Of a DNA stretch of 64,000 nt, positions 9,931 to 18,287 are shown in pieces. How positions within the stretch are numbered: position 1 is the first letter of the stretch; each line of letters starts with the position of its first letter. The position numbers and the translations under genes are program-made. This DNA comes from CADEED01 sp963839685 (lineage in GTDB: Bacteria; Pseudomonadota; Gammaproteobacteria; Steroidobacterales; Steroidobacteraceae): contig CAWIVS010000015.1 in assembly GCA_963839685.1 (NCBI GenBank), positions 1 to 64,000 on the forward strand, given 5' to 3'. The notes under the pieces were generated by a model. It did not search any database. It was not told the DNA's origin and worked only from the letters and a program-made list of their open reading frames with translations.

Positions 9931-10639
9931 GGACGACACTGGACGCATGACTGCGTTGGCTGGCCAAAGCGGCACTGTGCCGCTCTTTGCGACTCCGTTT
10001 GCCGCCGCGAACATTGGCGCGGATCACCAATTCAATGCACGGCTGGCGAGCCTGTGCGAATCGCAACGCTCAGCGCCTGGGCTTCCGGGCCCAGGATTAC
10101 CAGACAATACGTCGCGCGACCCGCTGCACTTTCACGGCCGGGACGATTTCCTTGACTCAGCCGACGCGACTGCAGGCGAACTCAAGCGACTCATTCTGGG
10201 CCAGGCCTCTACCGTAGTTGCGGGCCTGAGCAGCATCGGCGCTGCGGAGTTCGCCAAGCTGCACATTCAGGCGCGCGGATGGTGTTCGATCGTGCAGCGC
10301 AACGGCCATGTCCCAGCCCAGCACTTTCCGAGTGCTTCGTGGCTCGCGGTGTATTGCGTGCAAGCTGGCGAGCCCGATGCAGGGTTCAAGAGCGCCGGCG
10401 TGCTGCGCCTCTACGAAAGGCGGCTGGGGTCGATTTACCGGGATGCGAGCACCTGGGAGTTGAAGTCGCCCTATCGCTACGGCAATCACACCTGGACGCC
10501 GGTGCCCGGCTGGATGGCGCTTTTCCCGGCGCATGTGCCGCACGAAGTGTCGGTGGTTCGAGCAGTCACTTCGTTGGTCCTGGTGTTCGCGATGATCCGG
10601 TTCATGGATCCCAACGCCAAAGACAGCCGGTACGCGTAG
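9923..10639 (+). CDS. Putative 2OG-Fe(II) oxygenase
   Basis: The 238-residue protein resembles the putative 2OG-Fe(II) oxygenase family found near TBDRs: W.SIVQRNG.VPAQHFPSASWLAVYCV is followed by LRLYERR and a late FPAHVPHEV. His in AQHFPS and His in VPHEV would be metal ligands, but an HxD acid is not clear and the expected C-terminal arginine is weak. It overlaps the preceding hydrolase by 8 bp and is followed after 8 bp by a second member of the same family (10648), with which it shares the ASW.AVYCV core. The substrate is unknown. Confidence 0.7.
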   Translation: MNEDDTGRMTALAGQSGTVPLFATPFAAANIGADHQFNARLASLCESQRSAPGLPGPGLPDNTSRDPLHFHGRDDFLDSADATAGELKRLILGQASTVVAGLSSIGAAEFAKLHIQARGWCSIVQRNGHVPAQHFPSASWLAVYCVQAGEPDAGFKSAGVLRLYERRLGSIYRDASTWELKSPYRYGNHTWTPVPGWMALFPAHVPHEVSVVRAVTSLVLVFAMIRFMDPNAKDSRYA

Positions 10640-10647
10640 GGCGATTC

Positions 10648-11286
10648 GTGGAGCTCACCGCCGCTTTCGCTGTCCCCATCGGCAACGCCAGGCTGGAGCC
10701 TTGCGATCGACTTAATCGCGAGCTCGAACAACTGTTCCTGTCCCGGGAGACACAGGAGTATCGAAACCCAGCGCCGTCTCACAACCCGCAGGCAGAGATG
10801 TTCGAGAGCCGCTTCGATCTGTTTACCTGGCCGGAGCCGTGCATTCAGGAACTGCGCAAATTCATGCTCGAAGCAGTGTTTCGTGTCGCCATGGCAGCAT
10901 CGGAAATGGCGCCCGAAGAATTTGCCCGCCTGCGCCTCAACAACCACACCTGGTTCCATATCACGCGCCGTACCGGTTATTTCGTCGCACACAATCACGC
11001 GCTGGCCTCGTGGTCGGCGGTGTATTGCGTGAAGGACGGCACTGATCCTGCGGGCGCACCCTGTGGCGGACTGCTGCGCCTGTTCGACACGCGCGTCGGA
11101 GCCGATGCATTTCTGGATCTGGCCAATCAGCGTTTGCGCCAGCCCTTTATCGTGGGCGATCTTGACCTGCAGTTGCAGCCCGGGCAGCTGGTCGTGTGCC
11201 CGTCCTACTTGTTCCACGAAGTAACGCCGTACTACGGCTCGGATACCCGGATCACCGTGGCGAGCAACTGCTGGTTTACCGCCTGA
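10648..11286 (+). CDS. Putative 2OG-Fe(II) oxygenase (second of tandem pair)
   Basis: I take the GTG at 10648 (212 residues) as start, because upstream residues of the open frame overlap the previous gene and are not protein-like. Its motifs are WFHITRRTGYFVAHNHALAS, WSAVYCVKDG, LLRLFDTR, then FHEV and a late TRITVASNCWF. These suit a 2OG-Fe(II) double-stranded beta-helix with His ligands in the HNH stretch and in FHEV, and a 2OG-binding Arg in TRITV. It is a diverged tandem relative of the gene at 9923 and the last intact gene of module A. Confidence 0.72.
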   Translation: MELTAAFAVPIGNARLEPCDRLNRELEQLFLSRETQEYRNPAPSHNPQAEMFESRFDLFTWPEPCIQELRKFMLEAVFRVAMAASEMAPEEFARLRLNNHTWFHITRRTGYFVAHNHALASWSAVYCVKDGTDPAGAPCGGLLRLFDTRVGADAFLDLANQRLRQPFIVGDLDLQLQPGQLVVCPSYLFHEVTPYYGSDTRITVASNCWFTA

Positions 11287-11297
11287 AGTGGAGCCGG

Positions 11298-11342
11298 CAG
11301 GCCACGGACGAGATGCTCCGCCTGGAATCGTGGATGCAGGTG
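11298..11342 (+). pseudogene. Relic of a tryptophan halogenase C-terminal segment
   Basis: Fifteen codons read QATDEMLRLESWMQV. The halogenase at 15322 has QATDEMFRVESWIQV at its C-terminal region, 12 of 15 identical, and the bases match closely too. No halogenase sequence is recognisable on either side: upstream is the oxygenase stop at 11286, and downstream the similarity fades after about 11345. I read this as the remains of a fifth halogenase gene lost by deletion. A chance match is unlikely because the tail motif is specific, but the short length limits certainty. Confidence 0.55.
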
Positions 11343-11351
11343 AGCATTGCT

Positions 11352-11383
<32 letters not shown>

Positions 11384-11449
11384 TGGAGTTCCCAGGATTT
11401 GGTGGACAGTAGGTAGCATTCAGATTTACAGCAGAGGGTGCTGGGGATG

Positions 11450-11516
11450 CCCACACGATTCAGCACTGGGAGAGTTCGCTGTGGCAGCTGCCATGCGAGA
11501 GTAGGTCACTGCCAGG
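11450..11516 (+). pseudogene. Degenerate 3' half of a 5S rRNA gene
   Basis: The last 26 bases (11491-11516, CATGCGAGAGTAGG at the centre, ending in CTGCCAGG) match the 3' end of gammaproteobacterial 5S rRNA almost exactly. GTGGCAGCTGCCATG before it forms the usual helix-loop. Further upstream, ACGATTCAGCAC resembles the 5S ACGACTCAGCGC stretch, but the part between has changes and a few extra bases. The 5' half of 5S is not recognisable, and no 16S, 23S or tRNA is nearby. A strong terminator follows, as after real 5S genes. Confidence 0.6.
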
Positions 11517-11527
11517 GTCCTAACACG

Positions 11528-11564
11528 AAGCCACCGTCACGAAAGTGTCGGGGGCTTTTTCTTT
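11528..11564 (+). terminator. Strong Rho-independent terminator after 5S relic
   Basis: AAGCCACCGTCAC (11528-11540) pairs with GTGTCGGGGGCTT (11545-11557) around a GAAA tetraloop, with two mismatches in 13 positions. A TTTTTCTTT tract follows. It is placed just as rRNA operon terminators are relative to 5S, so it probably came with the 5S fragment. It now insulates module B from module A. Confidence 0.8.
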
Positions 11565-11677
11565 GCCCCTGGATCGCGCTCGCGGTGACGAGCCAGGCGC
11601 CGCTTGAACTCCGCGGGTCACTTTTGGAGCCCCTGCCGGCAGATCCATGGGGAGCCCTCCGGAATTGAGGGCGGCCA

Positions 11678-11691
11678 TGGTAGCGCTCGCA
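11678..11691 (+). promoter_or_regulatory. Xyl-box-like LacI-type operator upstream of TBDR B
   Basis: TGGTAGCGCTCGCA closely resembles the 14-bp palindromic xylose/xylan operators (TGGTAGCGCTAACA type) described for XylR/LacI regulators of Xanthomonas and Caulobacter. A near-identical site, CGGTAGCGCTAGCA, lies upstream of TBDR C (18288). It is about 215 bp upstream of the proposed -35 box, which is far for simple repression. The remaining 11565-11905 sequence shows no gene I can support. Confidence 0.5.
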
Positions 11692-11905
11692 TTTTAGTCC
11701 TCGGCGCCGTGTGCGCATGTCCTGTCCCAATTTCGACGGCGCATGGCTGCCAATCCAAGTTGTTGTTTTTTGCGCGCAAGTGCTTTGCGCGCTGGAACTG
11801 CGTTGTCGCGCCAACACAGGCAGAGCGTCGTAAAGACATGATTCGCGAGACAACAGACATTGACATGAGACTGCCTCGGTGCGCGTGCGCAACGTCAATT
11901 GAGTG

Positions 11906-11934
11906 TGGACTTTCCCATACAACGTGCATAGTCT
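11906..11934 (+). promoter_or_regulatory. Sigma-70-type promoter of TBDR B
   Basis: -35 TGGACT (11906-11911), a 17-bp spacer and -10 TAGTCT (11929-11934). The promoter of TBDR C has the identical -35, the same 17-bp spacing and TATCCT as -10, at nearly the same distance from its start codon. The predicted 5' leader is about 215 bases and begins with a GAGGGGGA stretch also shared with TBDR C. Confidence 0.55.
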
Positions 11935-12155
11935 GGCCCGCGTGACGAGGGGGAACGCGCATTGTTCGCTGCGCAAGATGATTTGACTAGTTAGGCGACG
12001 ATCGGTCGCGCCATCCGCTTGCTGATTACGCGAGTTTTCCCTCCCACCGGTCGCTGAAGGGGCGATCGAATCCAACAGGGCAGCCCTGCGAGAGGGCTGT
12101 GTTTGTTCAATACCGTTTTACCGAAGGGATAAGCGGGCGCGGGGAGGAGAACCTA

Positions 12156-15100
12156 ATGAAGTCAAACTCGAAGGCATTAACCGCCACATCCAGGGCACTG
12201 TTCACCATCGTTGGTGGCGCAGTGCTCATCAATCCTGTGTTCGCCCAGGAACAGTCGGGCGAAGAAATCGAAACAGTCGTGGTCACGGGTATCCGCGGCG
12301 CCTTGAAAGCTTCGATGAACATCAAGCGTGAAGCTGTCGGCGTCGTCGATGCGATCAGCGCGGAGGACATTGGCAAGTTCCCGGATACCAACCTGGCCGA
12401 GTCACTGCAACGCATCACTGGCGTGTCGATCGATCGCGTAAACGGCGAAGGCTCGCGCGTCACCGCGCGCGGCTTTGGTCCGAACTACAACCTGGTGACG
12501 TTGAACGGGCGCGCCATGCCCACTGCTGACGTGGTGGTGGTGGGCTCCGGGGGCGACGGCGAGTACGGGACATTCACGAGCCGATCGTTCGACATGTCGA
12601 ACATCTCCTCGGAAGGTGTGACCGGCCTCGAGGTCTACAAGACGGGCAGGGCATCGATCCCCTCGGGCGGCATCGGCGCGACCATCAACATCAAGACGCT
12701 GCGGCCACTGGATGGCGATTCGCAGGCGTCGATCGGAGTCAAGGCAGTTTATGACACCAGCGTGGAATCCGGCGACGAGATCACGCCGGAGGTCACCGGG
12801 CTGCTGAGCTGGGCCAATGACGGCGAAAATTTCGGCGTATCCCTGTTCGGCGCCTATCAGAAGCGCGACAGCGCGTCGGTGGGAGCATCGAACCAGGACT
12901 GGAATGTCGAGCGACTCGCGTCGTTCATGGATCCCCAGAACGGCCGTGTAAGGGCCGATAACCCGGCTACGCCGGCCAACGAAGCGACCCAGTTCACGAA
13001 CCTGCCCTCGGGAGATCCGCTGGTCGTGTTCCCAAACAACAGCGACTACTACTTCGCCGAAACAGAGCGCGAACGGGTCAACGGCCAGCTGACACTGCAG
13101 TTCCGTCCCACGGACGGCCTCACGCTTACCGCGGATGCGTTGTACGTGCAGAACGAAGCCGAGGAGATGCGTTCCTCGCAGGGCAACTGGTTCAACCGCC
13201 CGTTTGCCCAGGTGACGTTCGACGAGGGTGCCTCGGTCGCGAGTGTCACGTATCTGCAGGAGGCGCTCAGCTCTCCCAAGGATATTGCCTGGGGCCAACA
13301 GCTGCGTGCGACCAAAGACAAGCTCGAGTCGTTTGGCTTCAACGCCGACTGGCAGATCACTGACCGGCTCGGGTTGATGTTCGACGCCGCGACGTCCGAG
13401 TCGCAGAGCCTGCCGAACGGCCCCGGCGGTATGACCGGGTACGACTTCGGCACGGGTGCGGCTTCGATTGCAGAGCACAGCCTGGATATCGACGGTGGTT
13501 TCCCCGTTCAGGACTACCTCTACGACGATGGCAACCAGAACGACAACGGCGTCATCGACATCGGCGACGTGAGCTCATCGGTGGCCCGCACATCCAAGCA
13601 GACTCAGCAGCATGAGCTCGACGAGTTCCGCCTGGAGGGCAGCTTCTCGATCAACGACGACAACAAGGTCAAGGCCGGCGTCGATTACCGCACGTCGACA
13701 ATGACGCAGCGCCGCGTGGTCACCGCGCAGATCCTGGGCGACTGGGGTGTAACCCAGCCGAATGACATCGAGTCCCAGGCGCCAGGTGTGCTCGAAGCCT
13801 ACTGCCTCAGCTGCCTGTACGATGACTACACGCCCGGCGACGGCGCGACGGCGTTCCGCGGCAATGCGGCGCACCTCTACAGCGCGCTATCGCCGTACTA
13901 CCTCGGCCTGGGTGGACACGACATCCAGACCTGGAACAACGATCTCAACGTGGTGGACGAAGACATCACGTCCGTCTACGCCGAATACGCGTGGAAGGGC
14001 GAGATCGGGGATCGTGCCTCCAGCCTCGTGGTGGGTGTGCGCTACGAAGAAACCGACGTCACGGCCAATGCAAACCTGGCGGTGCCGACCGGCGTCGTCT
14101 GGAATGCGGACAACGACTTCTCGCTGCAGTTCGGCGGCGGCACGCAACCGATAACCGATGATGCGAGCTACGACCACGTGTTGCCGAGCATCGACTTCTC
14201 GATGGAGCTGCTCGACAACGTGATCGGTCGCGTTTCCTACAGCAAGACCATCGGGCGCGCGGACTACGGACAGTTGTTTGTCGCGGACAGCGCGGGCACT
14301 CCGCCGCGCGCCACCGCGCTCGGCGGCATTGCGCCGGCGTCCAGCGGCAACACAGGGCTGGTACCGCTGGAATCGGAAAACATCGACGTGTCGCTCGAGG
14401 TCTACTTCGGGGACGCGAGCTACGTGTCGCTGGGTTTCTTCCACAAGGATGTGAGCAACTTCGTCGGTATCGGCCAGACGTCACAGACCATGTTCGATCT
14501 GCGCGACGTGAGCTCGGGCACACCTGGAACACGTTCAGGACAGGCCTCAACCAACCTGGCGGGGATTGCCGGCGCACTGCGCAATGACGTCAACATGTTC
14601 GTGATGACGGCAATGATCGACAATCCGGGGGCATTCCCGGATCCAGTGGCCTCCTTCCTGGCCAATTCGACCAATGGCGTGCTGAACCAGGCGTTCGCGG
14701 ACCAGATATTCGCTACCTACGATATCGCCGCGAATTCCACCGATCCGTTCTTCCAGTTCATGGTTGCGAAACCCATCAACCAGGAAAGCGCCAACATTCA
14801 CGGCGTGGAAATCGCGTTCCAGCACTTCTTCGGCGAATCGGGCTTCGGCATCCTCGGTAACTACACCGTCGTCGACGGCGATGTGGGTATCAACGTGGCT
14901 GGAGATCCGAGCGTCGATCAGTTCGCGCTGGAAGGATTGAGCGATACCGCGAACGCGACGCTGGTGTTCGAGAAGTACGGGTTCTCGGCCCGCCTGTCCT
15001 ATAACTGGCGCGACAACTTCCTGTCGCAAACCAGCAAGGGCAGCTTCAGGAACCCGGTGTTCACCGATCCTTATGAGCAATTCGATCTGAACGTCAGTTA

Positions 15101-15251
15101 TGACTTCAACGACAACCTGTCGGTGAGTTTCGAAGCCATCAACCTGACGGGTGAAGACGTGCGCACCTATGGTCGTGCCGAAAACGACTACTGGTACGCG
15201 CAGGACTTGCAGCCGCGCTACCTGCTCGGTGCGCGCTACGAGTTCAACTGA
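12156..15251 (+). CDS. TonB-dependent receptor (module B)
   Basis: The start is ATG 12156, preceded by GGGGAGGAGA; the product has 1031 residues. A signal peptide ends near NPVFAQ (about residue 31). A TonB box-like EIETVVVTG follows, then a plug domain with the hallmark SAEDIGKFPDTNLAESLQRI and RGFGP.YNLVTLNGR, and a long 22-strand-type barrel ending in YEFN. There is no N-terminal STN signalling domain, so it is a transporter rather than a sigma-factor transducer. The signal peptide and plug are almost identical to those of TBDR C. Oligosaccharide uptake, perhaps xylan fragments, is suggested by the operator and locus but is not proven. Confidence 0.95.
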   Translation: MKSNSKALTATSRALFTIVGGAVLINPVFAQEQSGEEIETVVVTGIRGALKASMNIKREAVGVVDAISAEDIGKFPDTNLAESLQRITGVSIDRVNGEGSRVTARGFGPNYNLVTLNGRAMPTADVVVVGSGGDGEYGTFTSRSFDMSNISSEGVTGLEVYKTGRASIPSGGIGATINIKTLRPLDGDSQASIGVKAVYDTSVESGDEITPEVTGLLSWANDGENFGVSLFGAYQKRDSASVGASNQDWNVERLASFMDPQNGRVRADNPATPANEATQFTNLPSGDPLVVFPNNSDYYFAETERERVNGQLTLQFRPTDGLTLTADALYVQNEAEEMRSSQGNWFNRPFAQVTFDEGASVASVTYLQEALSSPKDIAWGQQLRATKDKLESFGFNADWQITDRLGLMFDAATSESQSLPNGPGGMTGYDFGTGAASIAEHSLDIDGGFPVQDYLYDDGNQNDNGVIDIGDVSSSVARTSKQTQQHELDEFRLEGSFSINDDNKVKAGVDYRTSTMTQRRVVTAQILGDWGVTQPNDIESQAPGVLEAYCLSCLYDDYTPGDGATAFRGNAAHLYSALSPYYLGLGGHDIQTWNNDLNVVDEDITSVYAEYAWKGEIGDRASSLVVGVRYEETDVTANANLAVPTGVVWNADNDFSLQFGGGTQPITDDASYDHVLPSIDFSMELLDNVIGRVSYSKTIGRADYGQLFVADSAGTPPRATALGGIAPASSGNTGLVPLESENIDVSLEVYFGDASYVSLGFFHKDVSNFVGIGQTSQTMFDLRDVSSGTPGTRSGQASTNLAGIAGALRNDVNMFVMTAMIDNPGAFPDPVASFLANSTNGVLNQAFADQIFATYDIAANSTDPFFQFMVAKPINQESANIHGVEIAFQHFFGESGFGILGNYTVVDGDVGINVAGDPSVDQFALEGLSDTANATLVFEKYGFSARLSYNWRDNFLSQTSKGSFRNPVFTDPYEQFDLNVSYDFNDNLSVSFEAINLTGEDVRTYGRAENDYWYAQDLQPRYLLGARYEFN

Positions 15252-15273
15252 AACTGAGCTCGCGTAGAGACGG

Positions 15274-15300
15274 AAGGGCCGCTGCCTTGCAGCGGCCCTT
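15274..15300 (+). terminator. Hairpin terminator or attenuator between TBDR B and halogenase
   Basis: A perfect 12-bp stem, AAGGGCCGCTGC pairing with GCAGCGGCCCTT, has a CTT loop and is followed by TCATTT. The stem core GGGCCGCTGC is the same as in the terminator after TBDR C. The T tract is weak, so partial read-through into the halogenase gene 22 bp downstream is likely. Confidence 0.75.
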
Positions 15301-15321
15301 TCATTTGGTGAGGATGCGGAT

Positions 15322-16824
15322 GTGGACGGTCAACTCGTAAAGAAGGTGGTCATTACCGGCGGCGGCACCGCCGGCTGGGTGACGGCCGCGGCTCTCGCAC
15401 AGCAATTCGGAACGCTGCTGGAAATCACCCTGGTCGAGTCCGAGGAAATCGGCACCGTCGGTGTCGGTGAGGCGACCTTTCCTTCGATCCTGGCGTTTCA
15501 TCGCCTGCTGGAACTCAATGAACAGGAGTTCATGCGCGAGTCGAAGGCCACCTTCAAACTCGGCATCTCCTTCGAGAACTGGGGCGGGCTCGGTGACCGC
15601 TACCTGCATGCCTTCGGCACCATCGGCAGATCCACGTGGATGGGCGACTTCCAGCATTTCTGGCTGGCCGCCAAGGCCGATGGATTCGGCGGTGAGCTTG
15701 GCGACTATTGCTTCGAGCGCAAGGCGGCCGAAGCCGGAAAGTTCGCGCTGTCGGAAACCCACAAGATCAACTACGCCTACCAGTTCGATGCCGGTCTCTA
15801 TGCGGCCTACCTGCGGCGCATCAGCGAGCCCAAGGGCGTCAAGCGTATTGAAGGAAAGATCACGCGCGTCGAGCAGGACCCGGAGTCCGGCTTTGTTCGC
15901 GCCCTGGTGCTCGAGTCCGGTGAATCGGTGCCCGGCGACTTGTTCGTCGACTGCACCGGATTCCGTGGCCTGCTGATCGAGCAGACACTCAAGGCTGGAT
16001 TCGAGGACTGGAGCCATTGGCTGCGCACGGACAGCGCGCTCGCCGTGCCTACCGCATCAACCGCCGAGATTCCGCCTTACACGCGTGCGATCGCGCGCCA
16101 GGCGGGCTGGCAGTGGCGCATACCGCTACAGCATCGGGTCGGGAACGGCCTGGTGTATTGCAGCAAGTACATCGATGAAGACGAGGCGCGCCGCACGTTG
16201 CTGTCCAACCTGGAGGCCCAGCCTCTCGCCGAACCCAGGCTGCTGCGCTTCAAGGCGGGACGCCGCCTCAAGGCCTGGGACAAGAATTGCGTGTCGGTCG
16301 GATTGTCAGGCGGCTTCGTCGAACCGCTGGAGTCGACCAGCATTCATCTGATCCAGATCGGCGTGACGCGACTCATGCAGTTGTTCCCTTTCGGCGGAAT
16401 CAGCCCGGCCCTGGTGCACCGCTACAACGAGATGTCCAAGATCGAATATGAGCGCGTACGCGATTTCATCATCATGCACTACAAGCTCACGGAGCGGGAC
16501 GACAGCCCGTTCTGGCGCGACTGTCGCGACATGGAGATTCCGGACTCACTGGCCCAGCGCATCGAACTGTTCCGCGACAGCGCAATGGCATACCAGGCCA
16601 CGGATGAGATGTTCCGCGTGGAGTCGTGGATCCAGGTGATGCTCGGACAGCGACTGATGCCGCGCGGCTATCACCACATGGGACGCATGCTCGGTCCGGA
16701 GCGATTGCGCAAGGCCCTCGAGAGTCTTCAGGGCAGCATCGCCGGCGCCGTGGCGAAGATGCCGACGCACCGGGAATTCCTGCGCGCCTATTGTCCGGCA
16801 CCGGAAATCCTGGCCAGCCGCTGA
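15322..16824 (+). CDS. FAD-dependent tryptophan-halogenase family protein (module B)
   Basis: This 500-residue halogenase uses a GTG start. It has the FAD motif GGGTAGW (residues 13-19), the catalytic Lys79 in ATFKLGISF, GWQWRIPLQHR (WxWxIP) and FVEPLESTS. All key residues of the family are present. It is closest to the halogenase at 23870; both have VESEEIGTVGVGE and QQEF-type helices. It lies directly after the terminator of TBDR B and 27 bp before the DUF6445 pair. It is the likely source type of the relic at 11298. Confidence 0.93.
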   Translation: MDGQLVKKVVITGGGTAGWVTAAALAQQFGTLLEITLVESEEIGTVGVGEATFPSILAFHRLLELNEQEFMRESKATFKLGISFENWGGLGDRYLHAFGTIGRSTWMGDFQHFWLAAKADGFGGELGDYCFERKAAEAGKFALSETHKINYAYQFDAGLYAAYLRRISEPKGVKRIEGKITRVEQDPESGFVRALVLESGESVPGDLFVDCTGFRGLLIEQTLKAGFEDWSHWLRTDSALAVPTASTAEIPPYTRAIARQAGWQWRIPLQHRVGNGLVYCSKYIDEDEARRTLLSNLEAQPLAEPRLLRFKAGRRLKAWDKNCVSVGLSGGFVEPLESTSIHLIQIGVTRLMQLFPFGGISPALVHRYNEMSKIEYERVRDFIIMHYKLTERDDSPFWRDCRDMEIPDSLAQRIELFRDSAMAYQATDEMFRVESWIQVMLGQRLMPRGYHHMGRMLGPERLRKALESLQGSIAGAVAKMPTHREFLRAYCPAPEILASR

Positions 16825-16851
16825 GACGATTCGCGTCTAAGAGTGACGCCC

Positions 16852-17541
16852 GTGAACTACGCAACTCATCCAGCCGCGACGGTCCAGAAGTTGACCATCG
16901 GCCGCGAACGCGCGCCGCTGCTGGTCATCGACAACCTGGTATCCGACGCCGAATCGCTGGTCGACCTCGCGGCGAAGAAGATGTTCGGCGACGTGGTTAC
17001 CTATTACCCGGGGATCCGCGCGAAGGTGCCGTTGACCTACCAGCAGTTCGTTCTCCAGCAATTCGGTCCGTTGTTCGTCGAGTACTTCGGGCTTGGCGCA
17101 GCCAGGCTGCGGTTCACCGACTGCCATTTCTCCCTCGTGACCACGCCGCCGGAAAAGCTGGACTACCTGCAGCGTATTCCGCACACCGATTCATACCTCG
17201 GCAGCCAGCTGGCGTTCATCCATTACCTGTTCAAGGCGGACCTTGGCGGCACGTCTTTTTACCGCCATCGGACGACGGGCTTCGAATTCATCGACGAAGC
17301 CCGCTGCCTGGAATACGCGGCACGCCGCGATGAAGCGAAGGACGGAGCTGACGCGCCGCCCGCGGCATACATCAATGGCGACACGGCCCTTTATGAAGAG
17401 GTCTGCCGGCAGCAGGGAATTTTCAATCGAATGCTGGTCTATCGACGCAACTCACTGCATTCGGCGTGTCTCGCCGCCGACTTCGTGCCCGATGCCAATC
17501 CCCGCACCGGCCGCCTCTCGGTCAATGGCTTCCTGGCTTGA
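16852..17541 (+). CDS. DUF6445 family protein, 2OG-Fe(II) oxygenase-like (copy 1)
   Basis: I prefer GTG 16852 (229 residues) over GTG 16843, because it aligns the N-terminus with the paralogue downstream. The sequence shows features of the 2OG-Fe(II) oxygenase fold: PHTDSYLGSQ gives an HxD pair (His111, Asp113), GGTSFYRHR follows as in prolyl-hydroxylase-like proteins, NSLHSA supplies a distal His203, and GRLSVNGFL a 2OG-binding-type Arg221. The family is annotated only as DUF6445. It stands behind the halogenase and before its own duplicate. Hydroxylation of an unknown substrate is my inference. Confidence 0.8.
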   Translation: MNYATHPAATVQKLTIGRERAPLLVIDNLVSDAESLVDLAAKKMFGDVVTYYPGIRAKVPLTYQQFVLQQFGPLFVEYFGLGAARLRFTDCHFSLVTTPPEKLDYLQRIPHTDSYLGSQLAFIHYLFKADLGGTSFYRHRTTGFEFIDEARCLEYAARRDEAKDGADAPPAAYINGDTALYEEVCRQQGIFNRMLVYRRNSLHSACLAADFVPDANPRTGRLSVNGFLA

Positions 17542-17560
17542 GATACGATTCCGGTAACCC

Positions 17561-18250
17561 GTGAACATCGCAACCCATCCTGCCGTCAGCATTCAGAAGC
17601 TCACCATCGGTCGCGAAAAGGCGCCGCTGCTGGTGATCGACAACCTGGTTTCCGACGCCGACTCGCTGGTCGATCTTGCGGCGACCAAGATCTACGGCGG
17701 CGTCGCTACCTATTACCCGGGCATCCGGGCCAAGGTGCCGCTCACCTATCAGCAATTCGTCCTCGACCGATTCGGGCCGCTTTTCAGCGAGTATTTTGAC
17801 CTTGCGGGGGCAAAGCTGAGATTCACCGCGTGCCACTTCTCGATCGTCACCACGCCGCCTGAGAAGTTAGAATATCTGCAGCGTATTCCGCACACCGATT
17901 CATTTCTCGGCAGCCAGCTGGCGTTCGTGCACTACCTGTTCAAGGCGGACCTCGGTGGCACCGCCTTTTACCGCCACCGCAAGACCGGCTTCGAAGTCAT
18001 CGACGAAACGCGCGGCGCCGAATACCTGCGCTGCCTCGAAGAAGAAAAGCACGGCCCTCTTGCGCCGCCACCCGGTTACATCAATGGCGATACGCCACTC
18101 TATGAAGAAGTCGGCCGGCAGCAGGGTGTCTTCAATCGAATGCTGACCTACCGGCGCTCTTCCCTGCACAGCGGCTGCATTGCATCCGGCTTTGTGCCGG
18201 ATCCCGATCCCCGTACCGGTCGTCTTTCGGTCAACGGCTTCCTGGTTTGA
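17561..18250 (+). CDS. DUF6445 family protein, 2OG-Fe(II) oxygenase-like (copy 2)
   Basis: This tandem duplicate of the gene at 16852 has the same length (229 residues) and is highly similar along its full length; even the intergenic lead-in before GTGAAC is similar. The putative metal and co-substrate residues are all kept: His111 and Asp113 in PHTDSFLG, His203 in SSLHSG, Arg221 in GRLSVNGFL. Differences concentrate between residues 150 and 170 (RGAEYLRCLEEEKHG against RCLEYAARRDEAKDG), a likely surface loop. Keeping both triads suggests that both copies are functional. Confidence 0.8.
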   Translation: MNIATHPAVSIQKLTIGREKAPLLVIDNLVSDADSLVDLAATKIYGGVATYYPGIRAKVPLTYQQFVLDRFGPLFSEYFDLAGAKLRFTACHFSIVTTPPEKLEYLQRIPHTDSFLGSQLAFVHYLFKADLGGTAFYRHRKTGFEVIDETRGAEYLRCLEEEKHGPLAPPPGYINGDTPLYEEVGRQQGVFNRMLTYRRSSLHSGCIASGFVPDPDPRTGRLSVNGFLV

Positions 18251-18287
18251 TGCAGAGCGGCACGAGGCCCCTCAGACGCCCCATTTC

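Noticed and set aside
10279..10647. N-terminal extension of the second 2OG-type oxygenase
   Set aside because: It overlaps the upstream oxygenase gene in another frame, and the residues are shadow-like; GTG 10648 fits better.
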